From Rhodospirillaceae bacterium UBA1479 (lineage in GTDB: Bacteria > Pseudomonadota > Alphaproteobacteria > Rhodospirillales > Casp-alpha2): a stretch of DNA of 64,000 nucleotides. The translations under genes and the position numbers were made by a program. Below, piece after piece: positions 16,771 to 25,267 of this stretch. The first letter of the stretch is position 1. The number at the start of each line of letters is the position of its first letter. Below the pieces are notes generated by a model, which was given only the letters and a program-made list of their open reading frames with translations, was not told the DNA's origin and made no database searches. The stretch covers positions 372,001 through 436,000 of the forward strand of contig DCRZ01000001.1 in the NCBI GenBank assembly GCA_002325375.1, read 5' to 3'.

Positions 16771-17910
16771 GTGGCGTTTTCCTTCCTTTCCGGGATCCGG
16801 GTTCTCGATCTCAGCCAATATCTGCCGGGACCGCTTGCGGCCCAGGTGCTTGCCGACCTGGGGGCGGAGGTGGTGAAGATCGAGCCGCCCGCGGGCGACC
16901 CGCAGCGCCATCTCGATCCCACGGCGGGACCGCTTGATCCCGACGTCGCCGAAGGCGGCGACACGTCTCCCTTCTATCACGTGCTTAACGCCGGCAAGAC
17001 GGTGACCCGTCTTGACCTTAAATCCGACGCCGGCTGGGCGCAGTTTCAGGCCCTGGTGCAGGGCGCCGATGTTCTGCTCGAAAGCTACCGGCCCGGTGTC
17101 ATGGACCGGCTCGGTTTCGGATACGACGTGGCCAAGGATCTGAACCCTGGGCTGATCTATTGCGCGCTGACGGGTTATGGGCAGACGGGGCCGCTGCGTC
17201 TGGCCGCCGGGCATGACCTGAACTACATGGCGGCCACGGGGGCCCTCAGTCAGGCCGGGTCGGCGGCGGGGCCCGCCATGGCCTGGCCGCCCATGGCCGA
17301 TTGCGCGGGGGCGGTGATGTCGGCGCTGGCCATTCTGGGCGCGCTGGTGCGCCGGGGCCGGGACGGGCAGGGCGCCTTCCTGGACGTCGCCATGTCGGAC
17401 TGTGTGCTGTCCTGGCAGGCCATCGGCCTGACGGCGGAAAAATTCGGTCTGGGCAAGGCGCGGGGGGCAGCCCTCCTGACCGGTGGGGCCGCGTGCTACC
17501 GGGTCTATGCCTGCGCCGACGGGCGGGAATTGACGTTGGGCAATCTGGAACCCCGGTTCTGGGAAAATTTCTGCCGCGCCGTCAACCGCGATGATTGGGT
17601 TCCGCGTCAGTGGGAAGGGTTACCGCAAGCGGACCTGATCGCCGAGGTCGCGGGCCATCTTGCCGGGCAGCCGTTGGACCATTGGCTTGCCTTGCTGGAT
17701 GGCGTCGATACCTGTGTGCAGCCGGTCGCCGATTACGCGGGTGTCGCGGACCGGCCGCAGGTCAAGGCGCGGGGACTTGTAGCGGACGATCCCCTTGGCG
17801 GGGTCCAGGTACTGCTGCCGATTCTCGCCGACGGCATGACCACAGGCACACGGGCGCCGCTGGCACTGCGCACGGCGGAACAGATTTTACAGAATTGGGA
17901 GAAGACCTAG
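16771..17910 (+). CDS. CaiB/BaiF family CoA-transferase (class III)
   Basis: A 379-residue family III CoA-transferase or alpha-methylacyl-CoA racemase-like enzyme. The conserved N-terminal block VLDLSQYLPGPLAAQVLADL-GAEVVKIEPP is present, as is the predicted catalytic aspartate in GHDLNY (near residue 149). The family moves CoA between acyl groups or epimerises 2-methylacyl-CoAs. The start codon is GTG, 27 bases after clpA, with no strong ribosome-binding site. The last four bases overlap the stop of the convergent gene at 17907. The substrate is unknown; the acyl-CoA enzymes elsewhere in the window suggest a catabolic role. Confidence 0.92.
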   Translation: MAFSFLSGIRVLDLSQYLPGPLAAQVLADLGAEVVKIEPPAGDPQRHLDPTAGPLDPDVAEGGDTSPFYHVLNAGKTVTRLDLKSDAGWAQFQALVQGADVLLESYRPGVMDRLGFGYDVAKDLNPGLIYCALTGYGQTGPLRLAAGHDLNYMAATGALSQAGSAAGPAMAWPPMADCAGAVMSALAILGALVRRGRDGQGAFLDVAMSDCVLSWQAIGLTAEKFGLGKARGAALLTGGAACYRVYACADGRELTLGNLEPRFWENFCRAVNRDDWVPRQWEGLPQADLIAEVAGHLAGQPLDHWLALLDGVDTCVQPVADYAGVADRPQVKARGLVADDPLGGVQVLLPILADGMTTGTRAPLALRTAEQILQNWEKT

Positions 17911-18545
17911 CGGCCGACGACCTGCGGGCAGTCGGCTTCGCGGGTCAGACCGACCATGGACGCACCCTGCGACGACAAACGCAGATTGCCCTTGGCGCCG
18001 ATCACGTAGGACTGGCTGCCGAGCGGCTTGCCGTTGGCGGCCATGCGCACGACCTGGGCGGCGCGGCAGGCGCGGCAGTTGTTCACCAGGAACACCCCAC
18101 CGTTGTCCTTGTCCGTTTCAAGGGTGATGCATGTCTTGTTGCTGTCGTCGACGAGCGTTTCCGGCTTCACCAGATTGGCCTGCTTGCAGGGATAGATGGA
18201 CCCCAGGCTGGTTCGGCCCGGGCCGCGGAACGGTAGGGGCAGGGTCATGTTGGCCATGACGTTGAACTTGCGGACTTCCGGGTTGGAATAGCCATGGCGC
18301 AGGCGGGTCACCCCGACGACCATGCAGGCATTGCATTTGTTGACCAGGACTTCGCCCGTGCCCGTGCGGCCGTGGCGGATGCAATCCGCGCCGGGGGCCA
18401 GGGCCGCCGCCGTGCGGATCAGGGGATTGATCCCCATGCCTTCCGCATCGGGCACCCGGGGCGCCGCGATGGCCGCCGCCGACAGCAGCAGCACCGCGAC
18501 GAGGGTGGCGGCGGTCAGCAGGTAAATTTGCACATAGCGTTCCAT
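17907..18545 (-). CDS. secreted protein with two Cys-x-x-Cys repeats, unknown function
   Basis: A 212-residue protein that I cannot name. It has an N-terminal hydrophobic signal or anchor (about residues 8-28, ending AAAIAAP). The mature part is an internal duplication: repeat 1 has CIRHG...VNKCNACMVVGVTR and repeat 2 has CITLE...VNNCRACRAAQVVR, each with a V-N-x-C-x-A-C core preceded by a single Cys about 17 residues earlier and followed by a strand-rich stretch. Such cysteines could form disulfides or bind metal in the periplasm. It is the second gene after the FemAB-like gene on the minus strand, with a 92-base AT-rich gap between them. Confidence 0.8.
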   Translation of the reverse strand: MERYVQIYLLTAATLVAVLLLSAAAIAAPRVPDAEGMGINPLIRTAAALAPGADCIRHGRTGTGEVLVNKCNACMVVGVTRLRHGYSNPEVRKFNVMANMTLPLPFRGPGRTSLGSIYPCKQANLVKPETLVDDSNKTCITLETDKDNGGVFLVNNCRACRAAQVVRMAANGKPLGSQSYVIGAKGNLRLSSQGASMVGLTREADCPQVVGR

Positions 18546-18580
18546 AACCCCTTTACTTTAGGGAATATTGGTAAAGGAAA
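18546..18580 (-). promoter_or_regulatory. inverted repeat overlapping the ribosome-binding site of the Cys-repeat gene
   Basis: CCTTTAC (18550-18556) and GTAAAGG (18571-18577) form a 7-bp inverted repeat just upstream of the minus-strand ATG at 18545. On the transcript the downstream arm contains the AAAGGGG ribosome-binding site, so a stem would occlude translation initiation. It could equally be a DNA operator. Confidence 0.4.
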
Positions 18581-18637
18581 CGTGACCGGCATCACACTTG
18601 CGCGCGATTTTTGAAAAATTTGTATAGAAAATTGATT

Positions 18638-19807
18638 TTATTCTGATTTTTTGAAGGGGGAGAACGCCCCATAGGCGGACATTTCCCGCTCGATTCCCCT
18701 GGATTCGTCATTTAAGAAGCCGGAAACGGCATCGCGAAAGCCCTTATCGGCGATCCAATGGGCGGAAAACGTGCGGCGCGGAAGGTAGCCGCGCTGGACC
18801 TTGTGGGGGCCTTGGGCCCCGGCTTCGACCCATTTCAGGCCGTGCGCGATGGCATAGTCGATGGCCTGATAATAGCAGGCTTCGAAATGCAGAAATTTGT
18901 AGTCGGCGACGCAGCCCCAGTTACGGCCATAAAGCGTGTCGCCGCCCCGCAGGTTTAAAGCGCCCGCCACGGGCCGGCCGTCCTTTTCCACCACGATCAG
19001 GACCACGGCCCGGTCCAAACGTTCCCCCAGCAGGGAAAAGAACCGGCGCGTCAGATAGGCTTGGCCCCATTTCTTGTCGGTCGTGTCCATGTAGAACTGG
19101 AAGAAGGCGTCCCAATGGGCCTCGGTGATGCCGGCCCCTTCGAGGACGCGGATGTCCAGGCCGGCGTCATGGACGGCGCGGCGTTCCTTCTTGATGTTTT
19201 TGCGCTTGCGCGACGATAGCTCGCCCAGGAAGTCGTCGAAGGTTTTGAACCCCTTGTTCTCCCAATGGAATTGCTGGCCGATGCGTTGCAGATAGCCCGC
19301 TGATCCAAACGCTTCCCATTCGTCCTCGGTGGGGAAGGTGACGTGAAGCGACGACACGCTCAGGTTCTGCGCCAGTTGCGCCATACCGGCGATCAGGGCA
19401 AGGCGCATCTCGCGGCGTTGCCCGTCGGGCAGGGCCTGATTGACCAGCAGGCGCGGCCCGGTCACCGGCGTGAACGGCACGGCGCATTGCAGCTTGGGAT
19501 AATAGCGCCTGCCGGCGCGCTCATAGGCGTCGGCCCAGCCCCAGTCGAACACGTATTCGCCGTAGGAATGGTTTTTCAGGTACAGCGGCGCGCAGGCGGC
19601 AATGCCGCCGGCCGGATCCTCGATCACCAGATGCTGACCGAGCCAGCCGGTTTCCCCCGTGGCCGATCCGGAATCCTCCAGCGCCGATAGAAAGGCGTGG
19701 CGGACGAAAGGATTGTCCGTTCCGGCACAGGCATCCCAGGCCTCGGGCGAGACCTCGGAGAGGGATTTAATGATCTTGATGGCGACCGCGTCGCGTCCGT
19801 CGGGCAT
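18638..19807 (-). CDS. FemAB/GNAT-like N-acyltransferase family protein
   Basis: A 389-residue member of the peptidogalycan biosynthesis/recognition family (FemAB-like, formerly DUF482) within the GNAT superfamily. Conserved elements visible are NPFVRHAFLSALEDSGSA near the start, YVFDWGWADAYERAGRRYYP, ELSSRKRKNIKKERR, and the C-terminal GALNLRGGDTLYGRNWG followed by HFEACYYQAIDYAI and AGAQGPHKVQRGY. The family is widespread in proteobacteria; the reaction is not established, though aminoacyl or acyl transfer is inferred. There is no signal peptide. The start is the only early ATG giving the full N-terminal domain. Confidence 0.88.
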   Translation of the reverse strand: MPDGRDAVAIKIIKSLSEVSPEAWDACAGTDNPFVRHAFLSALEDSGSATGETGWLGQHLVIEDPAGGIAACAPLYLKNHSYGEYVFDWGWADAYERAGRRYYPKLQCAVPFTPVTGPRLLVNQALPDGQRREMRLALIAGMAQLAQNLSVSSLHVTFPTEDEWEAFGSAGYLQRIGQQFHWENKGFKTFDDFLGELSSRKRKNIKKERRAVHDAGLDIRVLEGAGITEAHWDAFFQFYMDTTDKKWGQAYLTRRFFSLLGERLDRAVVLIVVEKDGRPVAGALNLRGGDTLYGRNWGCVADYKFLHFEACYYQAIDYAIAHGLKWVEAGAQGPHKVQRGYLPRRTFSAHWIADKGFRDAVSGFLNDESRGIEREMSAYGAFSPFKKSE

Positions 19808-20056
19808 ATCCGGAATCTAGCCAGTTATGGGCGGAAATGCGCGCAAATTATCCATGGAAAAATGCGCACGTATGCCTATTCCGAGATTGCCGATCTGTAC
19901 TTTATGTTATACTAATATTAGAAAAACAACGAACGCGCTGGCCGTGTCCGGTCTGGACACTGGGTTGGAAAGCGGTTGAGGCCGGTACGGGGAAAACGGA
20001 ACCTTCCACTGAGTACGCGTTAAACGGGATCACGGTGATCGCGAAGGGGGAATGGT
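19808..20056. other. AT-rich intergenic region upstream of the lower-GC cassette
   Basis: About 250 bases without a gene. It holds a TATACT -10-like element (near 19910, without a clear -35), a hairpin GTGTCC-GGTCT-GGACAC, and a 13-bp palindrome GATCACGGTGATC shortly before the cassette. One of these may regulate the two genes that follow. Confidence 0.4.
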
Positions 20057-20071
20057 ATGCGAGGATTGACA

Positions 20072-20944
20072 ATGTTTAAAATCACGACTTACCGCACCGT
20101 CCTTATGTCGCTTTTCCTTGTCGGCGGCATGGGGGGCTGTGCCAATTACGATGAAATGAAGGGGCTATTCCGCGTCGACCCGGTGGTGCACCGGACGCAA
20201 CAGGAAAGCGATAAGGCCAAGGATTTCCCGGATTATTTTGAGACGATCAATCTTGACGTCTACATGTTTAATCCGCCGCACGGTATTAATCTCAAGCCGG
20301 CCTACGAGTTGGCTTTGACCGACGCGACCGCGCGCGATCGCCTTCAATCGGAAATCATGACGCTGTCAGACAAGGTCTGCGAACAGCACAAGGGAGACAT
20401 CACGGCGAACAACGCACTGATGAATTCGGCGTTCGGCATTCTGACCTCGGCCCTGGCCGGGTCGGCGGCAATCGTTTCGGGGACCGTTGCCCAGGGCTTG
20501 GCCGGTGGTGCGACCTTCACCAATTCGACTCGCTCGGTGATTGGCGAAGAGATCTATCAGAAATACATCGCTCCGGCGATCGTCAAGGCGATCGAGGAGA
20601 AACGTATCGAAAAACGCAGTGAAATCATGGCCAAGAATGGCAAGACTACGGCTGAATATCGGGTCTGGGATGCAATTAATGATGCCCAGAACTATCACCA
20701 GCGTTGTTCATTCTACAGCGGAGTGAAGTCGCTTGCGGAAGCTGCGGAGAAGGTCGGTCTTGACCGTGCGGGGATCGACGCCGAAATCTCACGGTTGCGC
20801 GATGAACTGGTCAAGCTACAGACGGCCTTGTCAGGGGTGCCGGCCGCGAATGTGCAGGCACAACAGAACCTCAACGATTCGATCAGGGAAGTCACGGCGC
20901 AGATCAATGATCTCACGCTGCGGCGGCGGGTTCTGCGCAAATGA
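20072..20944 (+). CDS. putative lipoprotein with C-terminal coiled coil, unknown function
   Basis: A 290-residue protein that I do not recognise. The N terminus (MFKITTYRTVLMSLFLVGGMGGC) looks like a lipoprotein signal, though the -3 residue of the lipobox is not canonical. A central Ala/Gly-rich stretch (SALAGSAAIVSGTVAQGLAG) may enter or touch a membrane. The C-terminal 70 residues have a strong heptad-like pattern (ISRLRDELVKLQTAL...LNDSIREVTAQINDL), predicting a coiled coil. An alternative start at 20057 also has a good ribosome-binding site. The last bases overlap the next gene (ATGA), so the two are co-translated. Base composition is visibly lower in GC than the surroundings, suggesting acquisition. 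Confidence 0.75.
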   Translation: MFKITTYRTVLMSLFLVGGMGGCANYDEMKGLFRVDPVVHRTQQESDKAKDFPDYFETINLDVYMFNPPHGINLKPAYELALTDATARDRLQSEIMTLSDKVCEQHKGDITANNALMNSAFGILTSALAGSAAIVSGTVAQGLAGGATFTNSTRSVIGEEIYQKYIAPAIVKAIEEKRIEKRSEIMAKNGKTTAEYRVWDAINDAQNYHQRCSFYSGVKSLAEAAEKVGLDRAGIDAEISRLRDELVKLQTALSGVPAANVQAQQNLNDSIREVTAQINDLTLRRRVLRK

Positions 20945-21612
20945 CCGTCGGCCGAGGTCAGAGCGGGGCGAGGGCGCTCGCTGCTGACCGTTTTCCCCGC
21001 CGGGGCGGCCGCTTCGACTCCAAGGTGGTTTACGACGCCTTCCGTTCTCAGATTCGAACCGGCGATCTGCTGTTCTGTTCCGGTGTGCATCCGTTTTCTG
21101 AATTGATCAAGATGGCGACAAACAGCGTCTGGAGCCATGTCGCTTTTGTTGTGAGGTTCGATCAGATCGACAGGGTCATGGTGTTTGAAAGTGTCGAGCC
21201 AAGCGGCGTGAGGGCCATTCCGCTCAGCAAGTACATCAACGACTACGAGAACGGAGAAGGCTATCCGGGAGGATTGGTACTTGCCCGGCATCGTCGATTT
21301 CCAGATAACGGGCAGGCAGAAAAACTGCTCTCCTTTGGGCAGTACTCCATCGATCAGTTCGGCTACCGCTATGATCGCGACCAGATTCTCAAATTGGCCG
21401 GCCGCGTGGTGGCGACCCGGATGGGCATGATCGACAAGACGAGTTTCGACGACGATAAAGCGCTGATTTGTTCCGAGTACGTGGAGAAATGCATGCTGCG
21501 GGTCGATATCCCGGTCAAAGCGGGTAAGCATGGTTTCGTTGCGCCGTCTGACTTTGTTATCGACCGGAACGTCGAACATCTCGTGACGTTGAAAAACCCG
21601 ATCCCACGGTAG
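20941..21612 (+). CDS. permuted papain-like (YiiX/YaeF-type) peptidase or amidase
   Basis: A 223-residue protein with the circularly permuted NlpC/P60-like signature: RTGDLLFCSG at about 40-48, catalytic histidine in SVWSHVAFVV (H66), and catalytic cysteine in ALICSEYVEK (C177). In this superfamily the His precedes the Cys in sequence, the reverse of ordinary NlpC/P60. Members cleave peptidoglycan peptides, amides or lipid esters (LRAT-like). No signal peptide is visible, which is odd for an envelope enzyme. The start overlaps the stop of the putative lipoprotein gene, pointing to a functional pair. GC content is again lower than the neighbourhood. Confidence 0.82.
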   Translation: MTVGRGQSGARALAADRFPRRGGRFDSKVVYDAFRSQIRTGDLLFCSGVHPFSELIKMATNSVWSHVAFVVRFDQIDRVMVFESVEPSGVRAIPLSKYINDYENGEGYPGGLVLARHRRFPDNGQAEKLLSFGQYSIDQFGYRYDRDQILKLAGRVVATRMGMIDKTSFDDDKALICSEYVEKCMLRVDIPVKAGKHGFVAPSDFVIDRNVEHLVTLKNPIPR

Positions 21613-21623
21613 GTTCGACGTCT

Positions 21624-22541
21624 TTAAGGTGCCGCAACGCGCGACCACGTCGTGTTGGCTTCGGCAGACCCGTACGTATCCCGGAACAATGCAATAAGTA
21701 ATTCAAGGCTCTCCACCAACCTCGGCCCCGGCCGGTTGAAATAGCTGTTGGCGTCGGTGGCGAGGACGCGCCCCGTGCGGGCGGCCTTGAGGTTGCGGAA
21801 CTCCGGGTGCCGTTCCATCAGCAGGCGCGCCTCGGTGGTTGAGCGTGCAAGATCGAACCCACAAGGCATGAACACGATGACGTCGGGATCGGCGGCGGCC
21901 AGGTCGTCCCAGGTGATCCAGGGCGCGTGCTCGCCCGCCGTGCCGAATACGTCTTCGCCACCCGCCATGGCGACCAGTTCGGGCACCCAGTTGCCCGCCG
22001 CCATCAACGGATCCGTCCATTCGATGCAGGCGACGCGGGGGCGGGGGCCTTTGGGTGGGGCGGTCAGCGCCCGCGCCCGGTCGCGCAGGCCGTCCGCCAC
22101 GGCGCGGCCATGGTCCGCCAGGCCCAGGGCATCGGCGACCCGTTCAACATCGTCGAATACGTCGGCGAGCGCCATCGGCTTTAGCGACACGATCCGCGTC
22201 TCCCGGCCGGCCCAGTCGCAGATCGCGGCCTCGACATCGGCCAGGCTGACCGCGCAGACCTCGCATTGGTCCTGGGTGATGATGACGTCGGGCGCGCAGT
22301 CGGCGAGCGGCCCTTGCAGGACTTCGTAGACGGACGCGGCGTCGACCACGGCCGCCTTCACCTTGGCGTCGATCTCTGCGCTGCTGCCGGACAGGTCCAG
22401 GCGCGGGGCCGTGCAGACGGGCAGGGCTTCTATTCCGTCCGGGAAGTCGCACTCGTGGGACCGTCCCACCAGCCAGTCCGCGCAGCCTAGCGCCGCGACG
22501 ATTTCCGTCGCACTCGGCAGCAGCGAGACCACACGCTTCAT
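21624..22541 (-). CDS. BtuF-like cobalamin-binding (class III periplasmic-binding fold) protein
   Basis: A 305-residue protein of the BtuF/FhuD helical-backbone binding-protein family. Typical blocks are RVVSLLPSATEIVAALGCADWLVGRSHECD at the start (split as VVSLLPSATEIVAALG and LVGRSHECDFP), PDVIITQDQCEVCAV, IEWTDPLMAAGNWVPELVAMAGG, and DPDVIVFMPCGFD. There is no signal peptide at the chosen ATG and none fits upstream, so it may be cytoplasmic; many bacteria carry such signal-less BtuF homologues. No BtuCD permease or ATPase is adjacent. B12 relevance is supported only by context: nrdJ and meaB in this window belong to B12-linked families. Confidence 0.85.
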   Translation of the reverse strand: MKRVVSLLPSATEIVAALGCADWLVGRSHECDFPDGIEALPVCTAPRLDLSGSSAEIDAKVKAAVVDAASVYEVLQGPLADCAPDVIITQDQCEVCAVSLADVEAAICDWAGRETRIVSLKPMALADVFDDVERVADALGLADHGRAVADGLRDRARALTAPPKGPRPRVACIEWTDPLMAAGNWVPELVAMAGGEDVFGTAGEHAPWITWDDLAAADPDVIVFMPCGFDLARSTTEARLLMERHPEFRNLKAARTGRVLATDANSYFNRPGPRLVESLELLIALFRDTYGSAEANTTWSRVAAP

Positions 22542-22623
22542 TTCTCTATTCTCGGCGGGTTCCATCGGGACTAATCTGCGCGCGCGGTTCGCGATCGGCA
22601 ACCGCCTTATGGAGGGTGGTGTG

Positions 22624-23442
22624 ATGCGCGTGCGGCCCTTTTTGCTTTCTCTTGTTCTTGGTCTCGTCATGGCGTCCGGCCCCGCCGATGCCGGCATGGA
22701 CGAAGTGCCGCCGGAATCCCTCGGCCCTGGGGCGGTCGAACGCACTTGGGAACGGGCGCATTTCTACGTGCCCGCCAACGCCAATCCCCTGGGCACGGGC
22801 GTGCTGGGCGGCCCACGCGATCTGGTGTCCGTGGCGCGGGCGCTGGACGGCCTGGCCAAGGGGCTGCCCCGGCCCGTGGTGGTTTATCTGCACGGCTGCG
22901 GTGGGTTCGGCAATTCGGGCAGCACCAATGCCGGCATGCTGGCCGAGGCGGGCTTCGTCGTCGTCGCGCCCGACAGCTTTGCCCGGCCGTCGCGCGTCAG
23001 GACTTGCGATTCGAAGACCCATTCCCGCGCCGGGCCCAAGGGAATCTACAAGAACGTCATCGCCTGGCGGCTTGAGGAACTGGACCGGGCCCTTATCGGC
23101 TTGAAGGACTTTTCCTGGGTCGACTGGAACAACATCTTCCTGTTCGGCCATTCCCAGGGCTCCAACGCCGTCGCGTCATATCCGGGCAGGGCCTTCAAAG
23201 GCCGCATCATGAGCGGCACGCGCTGTTCCACGGGCTACAGGGGGCCTGCGGAAGAACCGGCGCTTGCCGTTTATTCGGAGAACGATCCCTGGCGCAAGGG
23301 ACGGCCGATCAAATGTCTGGATTACGTGGGCACGACGGGGATGCAGGTCCTGGGGCTTACGGGAAACCTGCACGTGGTTGCCAAGGACCCGGCGGCCAAA
23401 GCGCGGATGTTGGAATTCTTAGAGCGCCTGATAACGCGCTGA
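22624..23442 (+). CDS. secreted alpha/beta hydrolase (dienelactone hydrolase-like)
   Basis: A 272-residue protein with a signal peptide (MRVRPFLLSLVLGLVMASGPADAG). The mature domain has the oxyanion region VVYLHGCGGFGNSG, the nucleophile elbow FGHSQGSNAV with catalytic Ser, a late acidic residue in YSENDPW, and a late histidine in GNLHVV. Cysteines (HGCGG, RTCDSK, TRCSTG, IKCLDY) may form disulfides after export. Substrate is unknown; the family covers esterases and depolymerases. The start is ATG just after a GGAGGGTGGTG ribosome-binding site. The gene is convergent with the ridA-like gene. Confidence 0.85.
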   Translation: MRVRPFLLSLVLGLVMASGPADAGMDEVPPESLGPGAVERTWERAHFYVPANANPLGTGVLGGPRDLVSVARALDGLAKGLPRPVVVYLHGCGGFGNSGSTNAGMLAEAGFVVVAPDSFARPSRVRTCDSKTHSRAGPKGIYKNVIAWRLEELDRALIGLKDFSWVDWNNIFLFGHSQGSNAVASYPGRAFKGRIMSGTRCSTGYRGPAEEPALAVYSENDPWRKGRPIKCLDYVGTTGMQVLGLTGNLHVVAKDPAAKARMLEFLERLITR

Positions 23443-23456
23443 GCGCCGATGCCGGG

Positions 23457-23924
23457 TCAGCGGATTTCGAAAATCCCATCGACCTCGACCGCCACACCGC
23501 GGGGCAGGGACGGTGCGCCGACGGCGAAGCGGGCATGCTTGCCGGCGTCGCCGAACACTTCGACCATCAGATCGGAAGCACCGTTGATGACCTCGGGCTG
23601 ATCAGTGAAATCAGCGGCCGAATTGACGAAACCGCCCAACTTGGCGACCCGCACCACGCGCTCCAGGTCCCCGCCGCAGGCTTCGCGAACTTGCGAAATA
23701 AGGTTGAGGCCGCAGACCCGGGCCGCCTGATAACCGTCCTCGGTCGAGACGTCCTCGCCCAGACGTCCCCGGCACATGATGTCACCATTCCACACGCAGA
23801 CCTGGCCCGACACGAACACGGTCGACCCGACGACGGTGTAGGGAATGTAATTGGCGGCGGGGGCTGACGGCTTGGGCAGTTCGATACCCAGGTCCTTCAA
23901 ACGGGATTCAACGGTTCCGGTCAT
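23457..23924 (-). CDS. RidA family protein (enamine/imine deaminase-like)
   Basis: A 155-residue member of the YjgF/YER057c/UK114 family. RidA proteins hydrolyse reactive enamine intermediates released by PLP enzymes, or act as related deaminases. Visible hallmarks are VGSTVFVSGQVCVWNGD, DGYQAARVCGLNLISQVREACGG, and RFAVGAPSLPRGVAVEVDGIFEI with the arginine near the C terminus region. It is about 25 residues longer than canonical RidA, typical of the YjgH-like subgroup. It lies 66 bases downstream of the response-regulator/MBL gene on the same strand. Confidence 0.92.
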   Translation of the reverse strand: MTGTVESRLKDLGIELPKPSAPAANYIPYTVVGSTVFVSGQVCVWNGDIMCRGRLGEDVSTEDGYQAARVCGLNLISQVREACGGDLERVVRVAKLGGFVNSAADFTDQPEVINGASDLMVEVFGDAGKHARFAVGAPSLPRGVAVEVDGIFEIR

Positions 23925-23990
23925 GTGGGGGATCCTTTCATAAGGCTGGCGCCCGGCGCGGCCGGGTAGGGCGGATCAAACGCAGGAAAA

Positions 23991-25229
23991 TCAGATATAG
24001 AAGGTGTCGCGTTCTTTGGGCGCGATGCAGATGGTGTCGCTGCCCCGCTCCTTCAATAGGGTCTGGGCCATTTCCAGCTTGGCGTCGATGGCCGCGTCGT
24101 CCTGGTCCGGATCGTGGTGGTAGAGGTAGAGGGTCTTCACCTTGCCCCGGTCGGCCAGTTCGACAACCTTGGAAATGCACGAGTGCCCCCAAGTCACCTT
24201 GGTGGCGTATTCGGCGTCCGTATAGGTTGAATCGGTGATCAGGACATCGGCACCCATCACGAACTCGGCCAGTTTTTCCTCGTAGTGCGGGTTATATCCG
24301 TCGCTGTTTTCTAGGAACATTTCGTTGTCCGTGACGTAACAGATGGCGCGGCCGTTGTATTCGATGCGGAAGCCCAGGCATTGGCCCGGGTGGCTCAGAA
24401 GCTTCGTCTTCACGCGGATGCCGTCGACCTCGAATTCCTCTTCCTCCAGGTCGCGGAAATAAACCCGCGCCGCGAATTCCTTCAGCGTGATGGGGAAATA
24501 GACGCCATCCATCTGGGCCGAGATGATTTCGCGGATGGAAATGTCGCCCTGGTTGGCGCCGAGAATCTGAAACTCATTGCCCTGTCGGTACAGGGGCGCG
24601 AAGAACGGGATCGCGTTGATGTGGTCCCAATGGGGATGGGAAATGAAGATGCGGCCGCGAATGTTGCGTCGGCCGTTGGCCATCAGTTTGTCGCCGAAGG
24701 TCTTGATTCCGGTGCCGCCGTCGAAGATGAAGATCTGATCGCGCGGGAACTGCAGGGTGACGCAGTTCGTATTGCCGCCGTACTTCAAGCTGCCTTCGCC
24801 GGAAACGGGCAGGGTGCCGCGTACGCCCCAGAACGACAATTCGATGTCGTCGCGCAGGATACGGTTGACCTTGTCGAGGAAGGTTGCCGCGACGATGGGT
24901 TTGCGGATGAAGCCGTGGGCGCCGAATTCATAGGCGCGGTTGACGTCGAATTCGTAGCTTTTCGCCGTCAGCACGATGAAGATCGTGTCGGCAAGGTCTT
25001 CATGGCCGCGCACGAACTTGCACAGCTGAAAGCCGTCGATGTCGGGCATCATCAGATCCGAGATGACGCAGTCGGGCGCCAGGGCGACCATCTTTTCCAT
25101 GGCTTCCTTGGAGTCCGTGAACGCGGTGACGCGATGACCCGCCGCCTCCAGCATGGAAGTGATGGCGTCAAGAATCATCGGGTCGTCATCGACCGCGACA
25201 AAATGGATGGGGTCGGTCTTACCTGCCAT
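23991..25229 (-). CDS. response regulator receiver domain fused to metallo-beta-lactamase domain
   Basis: A 412-residue two-domain protein. Residues 8-125 form a CheY-like receiver: acidic DDD at 14-16, phospho-acceptor D58 in VISDLMMPDIDG, T/K switch residues in IVLTAK, and K110 in FIRKP. Residues 130-412 form an MBL-fold hydrolase starting LSFWGVRGTLPVSG, with metal-binding HPHWDH at 198-203, a later His in LLSHPGQCLG, the Asp in YVTDNE, and a late HH in LYHHDPD; it resembles PhnP/RNase Z/cAMP phosphodiesterase-like proteins. An N-terminal extension at an upstream ATG is possible but lacks a ribosome-binding site. No histidine kinase is adjacent. The output is presumably phosphorylation-gated hydrolysis, perhaps of a cyclic nucleotide or RNA. 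Confidence 0.9.
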   Translation of the reverse strand: MAGKTDPIHFVAVDDDPMILDAITSMLEAAGHRVTAFTDSKEAMEKMVALAPDCVISDLMMPDIDGFQLCKFVRGHEDLADTIFIVLTAKSYEFDVNRAYEFGAHGFIRKPIVAATFLDKVNRILRDDIELSFWGVRGTLPVSGEGSLKYGGNTNCVTLQFPRDQIFIFDGGTGIKTFGDKLMANGRRNIRGRIFISHPHWDHINAIPFFAPLYRQGNEFQILGANQGDISIREIISAQMDGVYFPITLKEFAARVYFRDLEEEEFEVDGIRVKTKLLSHPGQCLGFRIEYNGRAICYVTDNEMFLENSDGYNPHYEEKLAEFVMGADVLITDSTYTDAEYATKVTWGHSCISKVVELADRGKVKTLYLYHHDPDQDDAAIDAKLEMAQTLLKERGSDTICIAPKERDTFYI

Positions 25230-25267
25230 TCCTGTCCCAGTGTGCCGGTCTCTTGATCCGGTCATCC

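Noticed and set aside
14446..17214. A 922-codon open frame opposite clpA
   Set aside because: clpA on the other strand is unmistakable; the antisense product has no recognisable domain.
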